Assembly (NCBI GenBank): GCA_934376955.1
Contig: CAKRPJ010000020.1
Location: 1 to 42,537 of the forward strand
DNA from: CAKRPJ01 sp934376955
GTDB taxonomy: Bacteria; Bacillota; Clostridia; Lachnospirales; Lachnospiraceae
Length of the DNA stretch: 42,537 bases
Reading direction: 5' to 3'
A program made the translations under genes and the position numbers. Below are positions 1 through 8,103 of this stretch, one piece after another; the first letter of the stretch is position 1; every line of letters begins with the position of its first letter. The notes beneath the pieces were generated by a model. That model searched no databases, was not told the DNA's origin, and worked only from the letters and a program-made list of their open reading frames with translations.

Positions 1-591
1 CCCCAGTCCCATACCAAAGATAAAGACCGGATCCAGTATCATGTTCAAGATCCCGCCGGTCGTTATCCCCAGCATGGCGTAAAATGCGTATCCTTGAGAT
101 CTTAAAAGGTTATTCATCACAAAGGAGCCCATCATGATCGGCGCTCCCAGAAGGATATAGCCCGCATAATCCCCTGCATAAGGGGCGATCGTCTCGGTCG
201 CTCCGAGGAAGATAACCAGCTTATCCAGAAAAGCCAGTCCAAAAACAGCCATGAGCGTTCCTACCGCCAGAGCAGTAAAAAAAGAAGTGGCGGCGATCCG
301 CTCCGCAAGCTCCTCCTCTCTTTTCCCAAGAGTTCTGGAAATGCAGTTGCCTCCTCCCATTCCCAGGGTAAAGCCCAGCGCCTGTATCATCGCCATTATC
401 GAAAAGATTATGCCAACTGCTGCTGATGCGCTTGTGTTTATCTGACTGACAAAGAATGTATCTGCCATATTGTAGATCGCCGTTACCAGCATACTGATGA
501 TTGTCGGCACCGCCAGTCTGGGAATCAGTCTGGAAACCGGAGTCTCCGTCATCATAGTGTAGCGTTCCTCTTGTGTCATGGATCTCCCCAT
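1..591 (-). CDS. MATE family multidrug/Na+ exporter, N-terminal part
   Basis: This is the first 197 codons of a multidrug and toxin extrusion (MATE/NorM type) inner-membrane antiporter, which exports drugs or metabolites using a Na+ or H+ gradient. The rest lies beyond the left edge. Reading the minus strand gives a polar start, TPVSRLIPRLAVPTIISML, then alternating hydrophobic helices. The visible segment ends in NMILDPVFIFGMGLG, a typical MATE signature after helix 5 or 6. I chose the ATG at 591 because GGAGG lies 7 bases upstream. A second in-frame ATG at 579 has the weaker GGAG. The gene follows nfnB in the same direction, with a terminator-like hairpin between, so it may be expressed by read-through. 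The substrate cannot be told from sequence. Confidence 0.9.
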   Translation of the reverse strand, partial: MGRSMTQEERYTMMTETPVSRLIPRLAVPTIISMLVTAIYNMADTFFVSQINTSASAAVGIIFSIMAMIQALGFTLGMGGGNCISRTLGKREEELAERIAATSFFTALAVGTLMAVFGLAFLDKLVIFLGATETIAPYAGDYAGYILLGAPIMMGSFVMNNLLRSQGYAFYAMLGITTGGILNMILDPVFIFGMGLG

Positions 592-613
592 CCGTTTTCC
601 TCCATTTCATGTA

Positions 614-652
614 TATACAAAAGCTGCCGCAGGAAAACCCTCCCACGGCAGC
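614..652 (-). terminator. intrinsic terminator after nfnAB
   Basis: On the minus strand a 7-bp perfect stem (GCTGCCG / CGGCAGC) encloses a 16-base loop with a further AGG/CCT pairing. It is followed by TTTTGTATAT. It sits 23 bases past the nfnB stop and about 20 bases before the MATE ribosome binding site. The T-tract is short, so termination is probably partial. Confidence 0.65.
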
Positions 653-675
653 CATGTCGGCAGATATTCTCAATC

Positions 676-2061
676 TTATTTATTGCTCAGGTATTCGTGA
701 ATTCCGCGAGCACCGGCCTTACCGGCCTCCATAGCGAGAATTACAGTAGCTGCGCCTGTTACAGCATCGCCGCCTGCGAATACGCCTTCTCTGGATGTCT
801 GTCCGTTTGCCTCGTCAGCAACGATACATTTATGCTTGTTAACATCCAGACCGCTTGTTGTAGCGGAGATCAGCGGGTTCGGGGAAGTACCGAGAGACAT
901 GATAACGGTATCACAGTCGATCACATAGTCGGAACCTGCAACCTCGACCGGACGTCTTCTTCCGGATGCATCCGGCTCACCTAATTCCATCTTCACTACG
1001 TTCATGCCCTTGACCCAGCCCTTATCGTCAACAAGGATCTCGGTCGGATTGGTAAGAAGGTCAAAGATAATGCCTTCTTCCTTTGCATGATGAACCTCCT
1101 CCACACGGGCCGGAAGCTCTGCTTCACTTCTTCTGTATACAACATGAACCTCTGCTCCGAGACGGAGAGCTGTTCTTGCAGCATCCATTGCAACGTTTCC
1201 GCCGCCTACTACAACAACCTTCTTGCTTGTTGCGATCGGGGTATCGTAGTCATCACGGAAAGCCTTCATCAGGTTGCTTCTTGTAAGGTACTCGTTAGCG
1301 GAGAATACGCCGTTAGCGTTCTCACCCGGGATACCCATGAATTTCGGAAGACCTGCACCGGAACCGATAAATACAGCGGAGAAGCCCTCGTCATCCATTA
1401 ACTCATCGATCGTAACCGTCTTACCGATGATAACGTTTGTCTCGATCTTAACGCCAAGCTTTTTCACGTTGTTGATCTCCGGCTGAACTACGCCCTGCTT
1501 CGGAAGACGGAACTCCGGAATACCGTATGTAAGAACTCCGCCCGGCTCATGAAGTGCCTCGAAGATCGTTACATCGTAGCCAAGCTTTGCAAGGTCTCCT
1601 GCACAGGTAAGTCCGGAAGGACCGGAACCGATAACAGCAACCTTCTTGCCGTTCTTTTTCTCAGCAGCCTTCGGAACAAAGCCGTGCTCTCTGGACCAGT
1701 CGGCAACGAAGCGCTCCAGCTTACCGATGGAGATTGCTTCACCCTTGATACCGCGTACACATTTGCCCTCACACTGGCTCTCCTGCGGACATACACGTCC
1801 ACATACAGCCGGAAGTGCGGAAGACAGTGCGATCGTATTTGCAGCATCCTCATATTTTCTGGCTTTTACTTCACTGATAAAAGCAGGAATATCGATATTT
1901 ACCGGACATCCGGCTACGCATCTTGCATTTTTACAGTTTAAGCAGCGCTCTGCTTCTGCAACTGCTTCTTCCTCATTATATCCATAGCATACTTCCTGGA
2001 AGTTGGTAGCACGCACCTTCGGATCCTGTTCTCTGACAGGTACTTTCTTCATTACGTCCAT
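676..2061 (-). CDS. nfnB: NADPH-binding flavoprotein of NfnAB transhydrogenase (GltD-like)
   Basis: This 461-residue iron-sulfur flavoprotein resembles the glutamate synthase small subunit. Beside the NfnA-like gene it is best read as NfnB, the NADPH-site subunit of NADH-dependent ferredoxin:NADP+ oxidoreductase, a cytoplasmic electron-bifurcating enzyme. Two four-cysteine clusters are visible: C40, C43, C48, C52 and C87, C91, C97, C101. They are followed by a first Rossmann fold (GSGPSGL, FAD) and a second (GGGNVAMDAARTALRLG, NADPH). The ATG at 2061 was chosen because GGAGG lies 7 bases upstream and 16 bases separate it from the nfnA stop. An upstream extension to 2121 is open but lacks such a site. 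Alternative names are SudA or GltA. No large glutamate synthase subunit is nearby, which favours Nfn. Confidence 0.88.
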   Translation of the reverse strand: MDVMKKVPVREQDPKVRATNFQEVCYGYNEEEAVAEAERCLNCKNARCVAGCPVNIDIPAFISEVKARKYEDAANTIALSSALPAVCGRVCPQESQCEGKCVRGIKGEAISIGKLERFVADWSREHGFVPKAAEKKNGKKVAVIGSGPSGLTCAGDLAKLGYDVTIFEALHEPGGVLTYGIPEFRLPKQGVVQPEINNVKKLGVKIETNVIIGKTVTIDELMDDEGFSAVFIGSGAGLPKFMGIPGENANGVFSANEYLTRSNLMKAFRDDYDTPIATSKKVVVVGGGNVAMDAARTALRLGAEVHVVYRRSEAELPARVEEVHHAKEEGIIFDLLTNPTEILVDDKGWVKGMNVVKMELGEPDASGRRRPVEVAGSDYVIDCDTVIMSLGTSPNPLISATTSGLDVNKHKCIVADEANGQTSREGVFAGGDAVTGAATVILAMEAGKAGARGIHEYLSNK

Positions 2062-2077
2062 GTCTGTTCCTCCACTA

Positions 2078-2965
2078 TTAATTTCCATTGCAGTGGCCGC
2101 AGCCGCCGTGATGGGTATCACCCTCGCGAAGCTTTAAGATCGCGCGTCCTTCTTCTGTCTTATACATCTGCTGACGCTTCATCGCCTCGTCGAAGTTAAC
2201 TGCATGTCCATCGAACTCCGGTCCGTCTACACATGCAAACTTAACAGTGTCACCGATCGTTACACGACATGCACCGCACATACCGGTACCGTCTACCATG
2301 ATCGGGTTCAGGCTGACGATCGTTGGGATCTCAAGCTCTTTTGTAAGGAGACATACGAATTTCATCATGATCATCGGTCCGATGGCTACGCAGACATCAT
2401 ATTTCTTGCCCTGATTCTGCACCAGATCCTTAACGACCTCTGTAACCATTCCCTTTCTTACATAGGAGCCGTCATCTGTTGTGATGTAGAGGTTTCCTGC
2501 AACAGACTCCATTTCCTTCTCAAGGATCAGAAGATCTTTTGTCTTAGCACCAACGATTACATCTGCATCGATTCCGTGCTCATGAAGCCATTTAACCTGC
2601 GGATATACAGGAGCAGTTCCCACGCCGCCGGCAACGAACAGGTATTTTTTCTTCTTTACTTCTTCCAGGTCTTCCTTAACAAACTCAGACGGATTACCTA
2701 ACGGACCAACAAAGTCACGGAAGGAATCTCCTGCCTTTAATGCGGACATCTTCTCCGTGGAAGCGCCTACGATCTGGAATACGATCGTGATCGTTCCTTC
2801 TTCTCTGTCATAGTCACAAATTGTGAGCGGGATTCTCTCACCTGCTTCATCCATCTTTACGATTACGAATTCTCCCGGCTGACAGTTTTTTGCGATTCTC
2901 GGTGCTTTAACCACCATAAGATGAATCTTATCCGCCAGCTTTTCTGCCTTCAAAATCGGATACAT
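2078..2965 (-). CDS. nfnA: FAD/NAD-binding [2Fe-2S] subunit of NfnAB transhydrogenase
   Basis: This 295-residue protein belongs to the ferredoxin-NADP+ reductase-like family shared by dihydroorotate dehydrogenase electron-transfer subunits, SudB and NfnA. The FAD part contains RIPLTICD. The NAD part contains FVAGGVGTAPVYPQVKWL. Near the end, DGTGMCGAC with C230, C233 and C245 provides the [2Fe-2S] ligands, and the tail is rich in His and Cys (THHGGCGHC). With the downstream nfnB it should couple NADH and ferredoxin oxidation to NADPH formation. The start at 2965 has GAGG and GGAGG just upstream. A promoter lies at 3037-3065, and a strong hairpin forms at the very 5' end of the predicted mRNA. 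Confidence 0.88.
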   Translation of the reverse strand: MYPILKAEKLADKIHLMVVKAPRIAKNCQPGEFVIVKMDEAGERIPLTICDYDREEGTITIVFQIVGASTEKMSALKAGDSFRDFVGPLGNPSEFVKEDLEEVKKKKYLFVAGGVGTAPVYPQVKWLHEHGIDADVIVGAKTKDLLILEKEMESVAGNLYITTDDGSYVRKGMVTEVVKDLVQNQGKKYDVCVAIGPMIMMKFVCLLTKELEIPTIVSLNPIMVDGTGMCGACRVTIGDTVKFACVDGPEFDGHAVNFDEAMKRQQMYKTEEGRAILKLREGDTHHGGCGHCNGN

Positions 2966-2990
2966 AATTCCTCACCCTCCTGTATAGTTT

Positions 2991-3026
2991 GGGAACGCTG
3001 TGCCTGTTCAAAGCGCACAAGTTCCC
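2991..3026 (-). other. hairpin in the nfnAB 5' leader
   Basis: On the minus strand GGGAAC pairs with GTTCCC, and TTGTGC then pairs with GCACAG. This gives about 12 bp of stem with one bulge and an 11-base loop. It begins about 4 bases after the predicted transcription start and lies about 25 bases upstream of the nfnA ATG. There is no T-tract, so it is not a terminator. It could protect the mRNA 5' end or form an operator in DNA. Confidence 0.55.
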
Positions 3027-3036
3027 ATATAAGATT

Positions 3037-3065
3037 ATTTTATCATGCTGTGCAAATTATATCAA
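3037..3065 (-). promoter_or_regulatory. nfnAB promoter
   Basis: On the minus strand, TTGATA, a 17-base spacer and TAAAAT form a good sigma-A-type promoter. The predicted start is near 3030, giving a leader of about 65 bases before nfnA. Confidence 0.6.
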
Positions 3066-3111
3066 CACAAAGTTACAAGAAATCCGTACTGCGGAAAGGG
3101 ACCTCTGAATT

Positions 3112-3615
3112 CTATTTCGCGGATTGCTGTTTTTTTTCATACCTGCGAAACTCGTAACAAATACTGAAATAGGTCTGTTCGTCGCTCTCTGCCGTCACGA
3201 TCCAGTCCGCTGCCTTCTCCAGATCCGGGAAGAAGGTATCCGCTTCATATACATAATCGATGTAGGTGATATGGGCGGTATTGCAGTAGGGCAGAAATTC
3301 TCTGTATATTTCTTCGCCGCCGATGATATAGATATCATCATCTGCAAACTGCTTCAGATATTCTAAAGCCTCCTTAAGGTCATAGACAGCGACGATGCCC
3401 TTTTTCCTATATGCCCGGTTCCTCGTAAGCACAACATTGATACGCCCGGAAAGCGGCAGCCCGCCCGGCAGGCTTTCAAAGGTCTTTCTTCCCATAACGA
3501 CTACTTTTCCCGCTGTTTCTTCCCGAAACAGCTTCTGGTCTGCCGGTATCGTCACCAGGAGCTTCCCCCTGTTTCCGATGGCCCAGTTTTTATCTACTGC
3601 TGCAATGAGATTCAT
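3112..3615 (-). CDS. dfrA: dihydrofolate reductase
   Basis: This 167-residue protein reduces dihydrofolate to tetrahydrofolate with NADPH in the cytoplasm. It shows the family marks in order: AVDKNWAIGN near the N-terminus, GRKTFESLP for cofactor binding and IIGGEEIY in the second half. The length is normal for chromosomal DHFR. The open frame runs upstream to 3999 without homology. The ATG at 3615 is right because it starts MNLIAAVD and has GGAGGAGCAGG immediately before it. It is divergent from a ThyX-like gene and the two promoters are about 30 bp apart. DHFR usually recycles the dihydrofolate made by ThyA, whereas ThyX yields tetrahydrofolate directly, so this neighbour is unusual. No thyA is visible in the window. 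Confidence 0.95.
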   Translation of the reverse strand: MNLIAAVDKNWAIGNRGKLLVTIPADQKLFREETAGKVVVMGRKTFESLPGGLPLSGRINVVLTRNRAYRKKGIVAVYDLKEALEYLKQFADDDIYIIGGEEIYREFLPYCNTAHITYIDYVYEADTFFPDLEKAADWIVTAESDEQTYFSICYEFRRYEKKQQSAK

Positions 3616-3647
3616 CCTGCTCCTCCATATATGATCTTTCTGCCTAC

Positions 3648-3676
3648 AGTATATCCGATTTTTCTTCGGATTGCAA
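3648..3676 (-). promoter_or_regulatory. dfrA promoter with internal palindrome
   Basis: On the minus strand, TTGCAA, a 17-base spacer and TATACT form the promoter. The spacer holds the inverted repeat ATCCGA-N7-TCGGAT (3653-3671), which could be an operator. Confidence 0.65.
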
Positions 3677-3705
3677 TGCTCCCCATGGTGGCGGACAGAT
3701 TCCTG

Positions 3706-3734
3706 TTGTAGGATTCCGGTTTTCAGTATATAAT
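3706..3734 (+). promoter_or_regulatory. promoter of the ThyX-like gene
   Basis: TTGTAG, a 17-base spacer and a perfect TATAAT lie 48 bases upstream of the chosen ATG. The promoter is divergent from that of dfrA. Confidence 0.65.
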
Positions 3735-3781
3735 GATAACTGCTATACCGATAATCACGTTTTATGAGAGGAGTACTCCGA

Positions 3782-4405
3782 ATGATAAAATTTGAACGCA
3801 CCAGCGTCATGAATCTGGAAAACGCAATACGGGGCGCCAGAAATCCATTAAACAGCTGGGGAAGAATGGACAGCGCCTTTGATGAAGACGGAAATTTTGT
3901 TCTCGGCCCCAACGATATGGATCTGGCAAAGCGTCTCCGCAAGGCCGGCAGCGACCATAGAAAATATGTGCGCCAGATCTTCGTTTCCGTAGATATCACG
4001 GCTCCGCTTTACTGGTGGAAGGAATACGATACCTACAAGGTTGCGACTGTGGCCAACTCCACAAGTACCATGCACAAGATCCATTCCAAGCCCTTCTCCA
4101 TTGACGATTTCAGCCACGATCACCTGACTCCGGCTTCTCTTTTATTTATGCAGACCGTTGTGGATCGTCTGGAATCCATCCGTCTTAAATATATGGAAGA
4201 CGGAAAAAAGAAGGAAGACTGGTATGACTTAATCCAGCTGCTTCCTTCCAGTTATAATCAGATGCGAACCTGCACCATGAACTATGAGACTTTGATCAAT
4301 ATTTATTTTGCACGAAATGCACACAAGCTTACGGAATGGCACACCTTCTGCGATTGGATCCGGACGCTTCCTTACGCCAGAGAGCTTATTATCGCAGAGG
4401 ATTAA
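3782..4405 (+). CDS. ThyX-like protein lacking the RHRxxS signature
   Basis: This 207-residue soluble protein looks like a diverged relative of flavin-dependent thymidylate synthase ThyX. The segment at residues 69-99 (DITAPLYWWKEYDTYKVATVANSTSTMH) aligns by eye with the ThyX stretch that normally reads SPRFVWQQWMRHRTASINEYSTRY. The C-terminal segment around NYETLINIYFARNAHKLTEWHTFCDWI matches the ThyX helix with LRS...HFLxLR...AQWEIR. The FAD/dUMP-binding RHR is replaced by DTY, so normal thymidylate synthase activity is doubtful. The start at 3782 has GAGGAG 8 bases upstream. An ATG at 3764 is also in frame. The stop codon overlaps that of addA on the opposite strand. The family assignment is from pattern memory, and the function is unknown. 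Confidence 0.6.
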   Translation: MIKFERTSVMNLENAIRGARNPLNSWGRMDSAFDEDGNFVLGPNDMDLAKRLRKAGSDHRKYVRQIFVSVDITAPLYWWKEYDTYKVATVANSTSTMHKIHSKPFSIDDFSHDHLTPASLLFMQTVVDRLESIRLKYMEDGKKKEDWYDLIQLLPSSYNQMRTCTMNYETLINIYFARNAHKLTEWHTFCDWIRTLPYARELIIAED

Positions 4406-7400
4406 AATACAGGTATCTGCTTCTGCAGGGTGAGGGAATAAAGAAACGCCTCCTTCACCCTTTTTTTTGTGATCTGCTCCAATGCATGTCTGTAGTAGAT
4501 CATCTGGACACGGTAACGGTCGAGAAGCACCTTCTCCTCGCCTTTTAAGATCCGATCCGTCTTATAATCTACAAGAACGATCCCATCCTCCTCCTCAAAC
4601 CATGCATCGATGATTCCCTGAACCAGCACGAGCTCATCCGAGTCTGCCTCATCCATCAGCCTCGCCGGGATCCCGATCGCAAATTGCTTTTCTCTGTAAA
4701 GCTGTCCCTTTTTATCGGCCTCCCGCATCCTGACAGCGATAGGAGAGTTTAAAAAGTCCCACAGCCTTCCGGCATCGACGGTATTAAACTCCCCTTCCTC
4801 GATCTGTCCTTCTTCCTTCATATTAAGAAGAAGGCGCTGCACATCCTGAAGACTTTCTGCCTCAGCAAAGGAAATAAGCTCCAGTACATGATGGTATATC
4901 GTTCCTCTCACGGCTCCTGCGTTCGGCCGCGGGCCTCCCGCATATCTTACCTTTTCATGCCCATCCTCTGTATTTTCCTTCCGCATAAATTCCGGGATCG
5001 TCGGAAGAAAATCACATTCTCCGTCATCAGTATACTGTCCCCGATGCTTAAGCTCCGATACGGACAGCTTGGCATGAAGCTCCACATCCTCCTGATAGGG
5101 GTAGGAATACCGGCTCATCCGGTTCAGTGCCTCTGTGCTTCCTGCGTCACCCGATGCATTTTTCATTGCCGCTTCTGTTCTTAAAGCCTCCAGCCTCCGG
5201 TAAAGGTCACCCTTTTCAGACTGTTTTTCCGCCTCCGCCGCGATAAGCCGCCCGGCGGGGATCTGATGCACGGACACAGAATCCGAAGCCATACCGGCAG
5301 CCATGAGAATCCAGTCCAGATAGGAATTGGCGGAGCTTAACACGGTAAACGGCAGCTGTCCGCTCTCAAAGGCGCCCTGCCATTTCTCCAACCGGTTTTC
5401 AAGATACCTGTCTCCGGCTGTGATGATGAGCTTCTCCTTTGCACGGGTCATCGCCACATAAAGGATCCGCAGCTCCTCTCCCATATTTTCTAAGTTCATC
5501 CTTCGGCTCAGCACGTTTTTCTTTAAAGTCGGAGCCTTCAGCTTGAGCTTTGGATCAAAGAAATCCGTGGCTGCGCCCAGCTTTTCATCGATGAGGATCT
5601 TTCCTCTGGAATCCTGCCGGTTAAACTGTTTTCCGGAGCCCGCAAGGATCACGACGGGAAATTCCAGCCCTTTACTCTTGTGGATGCTCATGATCCGCAC
5701 GATATCTTCATTTTCCCCGCCACGGGAGGCTTCTCCGAAATCCGTATTGTATTTCTTCAGCTTCTCAATGTAGCGGATAAAGTCAAATAGGCTCTGATAG
5801 CTTGTTTTTTCAAAGGCCGCAGCCTTTTCTGCCAGCATATCCAGATTGGCCTGGCGTAGCTTTCCTGCCGGCATGGCCGATACATATTCATAATATCCTG
5901 TCAGCTCATAGACCCGGTACAAAAGCCGGTATACCGACAGATATTCCGCTTCTTTTCTAAGCACAGACAGAATACTCCGGAAGCGGCAAAGCTTTTCTGT
6001 GATCGCAGGAAAATCCGAAACATCTTCTCCTTCAACGCATTCAAGCCAATGGCAGAAGGCCCCATAAAGCCCGGAATCCTGTCCTTTTTCTGCCCAGCCT
6101 TTATACTTGGCAGCCAGAAGGGCAAGCTCTCTGTCGGAAAGTCCTCCGATGGGAGATCGGAGTACGCCGGCAAGAGGGATGTCCTGCATGGGATTATCCA
6201 CCAGCGCCAGCATATTTAAGATAGTTTCTACCTCGATCGTCGAAAAATATCCGGTTCTTGATTCGGCCGCTGCCGGTATGCCTTCTGCTCCCAGCACGCT
6301 TAAAAATTCTTCTGCCCATCCGGAAAGGCTCCTTAAAAGGATCACGATATCGCCGCGCCTCAGTGTCTCATACTGCCCCGCTTTTCCATTCCAGATCTTC
6401 ATTCCCTTTTCCGGATCGGTAAGTTCCCGGATTCTGGCGGCGATCAGCCTTGCCTCCGCCTCCTTAGAGGTGCAGTCGGCCTGATCCTCATCCATGGAAA
6501 GGAGTTCTCCGTCTCCTGTATGAAGCAGAAGAAGCTCCGTCATCGCCTCACCGGGCCTTTCCGTTTCCGGATAAGCAGCTCCCGCATGGAGTGCAGTTTC
6601 CTCCGTGTAGGAGATATCCCCCAGCTCCTTTGTCATCAGTGCAAAGAAAAAGTCATTCACGCTCCTTAAGACCTCAGGACGGCTTCTGAAATTTCGATCC
6701 AGCTCGATCTTCTGACAGGTGCTGCCTTCCGATCCGTAGGTTTCATACTTTTCCAGAAAAAGCTCCGGCTTGGCCAGACGGAATTTATATATGCTCTGCT
6801 TCACGTCTCCTACCATAAATACATTCGGCCTTCCGAAGCGCTCTCCGGAAAGCAGCCGGATCAGAGTCTCCTGAACGTCATTGCTGTCCTGATATTCATC
6901 GACTAGGATCTCCTCAAAGCTTTTTGCCAGCTCATCCGCTACCGGCCCCGGCCGGTGATCCTTTGACCCTCCGGTCAGGATCTCCAGCGCAAAGTGTTCC
7001 AGATCATTAAAATCCACAAGATTCTTTTCTTCCTTCCGCTCCTGAAAGCGTGCAGTAAATTCCTCCGTCAGCTCCAGAAGCATAAAGATCGGTTCACGGC
7101 AGGAGATCATGTCGGAAAACAGGGTCTCCATATCTCCCGGGGCATAAAGAGAGATCATTGCCTTGATCCCGTCCTTGACCCTGTTTCGTATTGCAGCCGC
7201 TCTCTCCTTTTTTTCGGGCTGTACCTGCTTTCCCCGGACGGCCGCAAGCCGGCCGAAGGTCAGTGCAGAGAGATTTTTGTGAAGCTCCCTGTAATCTCCT
7301 GCCGCCTCCAGCCGCCTTAATTGGGCCAGATCCTCTAAAAGCATCGGCAGATATGCCTCCGGCCCGTCTGCCTCATTAGCAAGCTCGATCGCCTCCTCGA

Positions 7401-8103
7401 TCTGTTTTGCATACTCTGCTGCCTGCCTTTTGGCATCCTGCATCAGATACTGCATCCATTCCGTCTTATCAAAGCTCTCCGGACGATCGGCATCCTCTTT
7501 TCTGAGCTCATCCCGGCAGCGGGCGATCCATTCTCCGGGCCATGGATTACTCTGGGAAAACCTCCACATCCTGAGAATATACTCATCGAGTCCGCTGTCT
7601 GCTTTACCGGACGCATAGGCATCCACGAAGCGGAAAAAGCGGTCATCATTTCTTCCGTAGTATTCCTCCAGAAGCTCCTTCATGACATCGGCCTGTAGTA
7701 ACAGCAATTCTCCCTCATCGGCGATCCGAAAGCCCGGATCCATATCCAGCTCATTAAAATGCTCCCGCAAAAGACGCAGGCAGAAGCTGTCGATGGTGGT
7801 GATCTTTGCATGATGGATCAGCGTGGACTGCCGCTCCAGATTTTCATTCTCCGGATCTGCCTCCAGACGTTCCTCCAGTGCCGCTCCGATCCTCTCTCTC
7901 ATCTCTGCCGCCGCCGCATTGGTAAACGTCATGACCAGAAGCTGATCGATGTCGACGGGAGCGTCCTTATCTGTTATCATCCGAATGATCCGTTCCACCA
8001 GAACAGCTGTCTTTCCGCTTCCGGCGGCCGCTGAGACCAGCAGGTTTTTTCCGCGTGTTGTTATGACCTTTTCCTGTTCCTTTGTCCATTCGACCTTAGC
8101 CAA
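4402..8103 (-). CDS. addA: ATP-dependent helicase/nuclease AddA
   Basis: This 1233-residue UvrD-like helicase with a C-terminal nuclease is one half of AddAB, the Firmicute counterpart of RecBCD, which resects double-strand breaks to Chi-like sites. Visible in order are Walker A AAAGSGKTAVL near residue 30, DEYQDSND (motif II), LDRNFRSRPEVL (motif IV), LYVAMTRAKEKL (motif VI) and the nuclease core GIIDAW...VLVDYKTD near the C-terminus. I chose the TTG at 8103, which gives MAKVEWTKEQ, because GGAGG lies just upstream, the length matches B. subtilis AddA, and the start overlaps the addB stop by 8 bases, implying translational coupling. An ATG at 8142 is the alternative. The 3' coding end carries, on the other strand, the terminator of the convergent gene. 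Confidence 0.93.
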   Translation of the reverse strand: MAKVEWTKEQEKVITTRGKNLLVSAAAGSGKTAVLVERIIRMITDKDAPVDIDQLLVMTFTNAAAAEMRERIGAALEERLEADPENENLERQSTLIHHAKITTIDSFCLRLLREHFNELDMDPGFRIADEGELLLLQADVMKELLEEYYGRNDDRFFRFVDAYASGKADSGLDEYILRMWRFSQSNPWPGEWIARCRDELRKEDADRPESFDKTEWMQYLMQDAKRQAAEYAKQIEEAIELANEADGPEAYLPMLLEDLAQLRRLEAAGDYRELHKNLSALTFGRLAAVRGKQVQPEKKERAAAIRNRVKDGIKAMISLYAPGDMETLFSDMISCREPIFMLLELTEEFTARFQERKEEKNLVDFNDLEHFALEILTGGSKDHRPGPVADELAKSFEEILVDEYQDSNDVQETLIRLLSGERFGRPNVFMVGDVKQSIYKFRLAKPELFLEKYETYGSEGSTCQKIELDRNFRSRPEVLRSVNDFFFALMTKELGDISYTEETALHAGAAYPETERPGEAMTELLLLHTGDGELLSMDEDQADCTSKEAEARLIAARIRELTDPEKGMKIWNGKAGQYETLRRGDIVILLRSLSGWAEEFLSVLGAEGIPAAAESRTGYFSTIEVETILNMLALVDNPMQDIPLAGVLRSPIGGLSDRELALLAAKYKGWAEKGQDSGLYGAFCHWLECVEGEDVSDFPAITEKLCRFRSILSVLRKEAEYLSVYRLLYRVYELTGYYEYVSAMPAGKLRQANLDMLAEKAAAFEKTSYQSLFDFIRYIEKLKKYNTDFGEASRGGENEDIVRIMSIHKSKGLEFPVVILAGSGKQFNRQDSRGKILIDEKLGAATDFFDPKLKLKAPTLKKNVLSRRMNLENMGEELRILYVAMTRAKEKLIITAGDRYLENRLEKWQGAFESGQLPFTVLSSANSYLDWILMAAGMASDSVSVHQIPAGRLIAAEAEKQSEKGDLYRRLEALRTEAAMKNASGDAGSTEALNRMSRYSYPYQEDVELHAKLSVSELKHRGQYTDDGECDFLPTIPEFMRKENTEDGHEKVRYAGGPRPNAGAVRGTIYHHVLELISFAEAESLQDVQRLLLNMKEEGQIEEGEFNTVDAGRLWDFLNSPIAVRMREADKKGQLYREKQFAIGIPARLMDEADSDELVLVQGIIDAWFEEEDGIVLVDYKTDRILKGEEKVLLDRYRVQMIYYRHALEQITKKRVKEAFLYSLTLQKQIPVF
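4428..4468 (+). terminator. terminator of the ThyX-like gene inside the addA coding end
   Basis: A 10-bp stem (GGGTGAGGGA / TCCTTCACCC, one G-T wobble) with a 13-base loop is followed by eight T. It starts 23 bases past the ThyX-like stop and lies wholly inside the 3' end of addA, read antisense. Confidence 0.85.

Noticed and set aside
221..673. Long out-of-frame reading frame over the MATE gene
   Set aside because: It is a shadow of the real frame: composition is odd, no family resemblance, and the MATE frame carries clear motifs.
2991..3026. Rex operator before nfnAB
   Set aside because: TTGTGC-N11-GCACAG does not match the TTGTGAA-N4-TTCACAA form; spacing and arms differ.
3112..3999. N-terminal extension of dihydrofolate reductase to about 295 residues
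   Set aside because: The frame is open upstream, but the extra part has no homology, crosses both divergent promoters, and the internal ATG has a perfect ribosome binding site.
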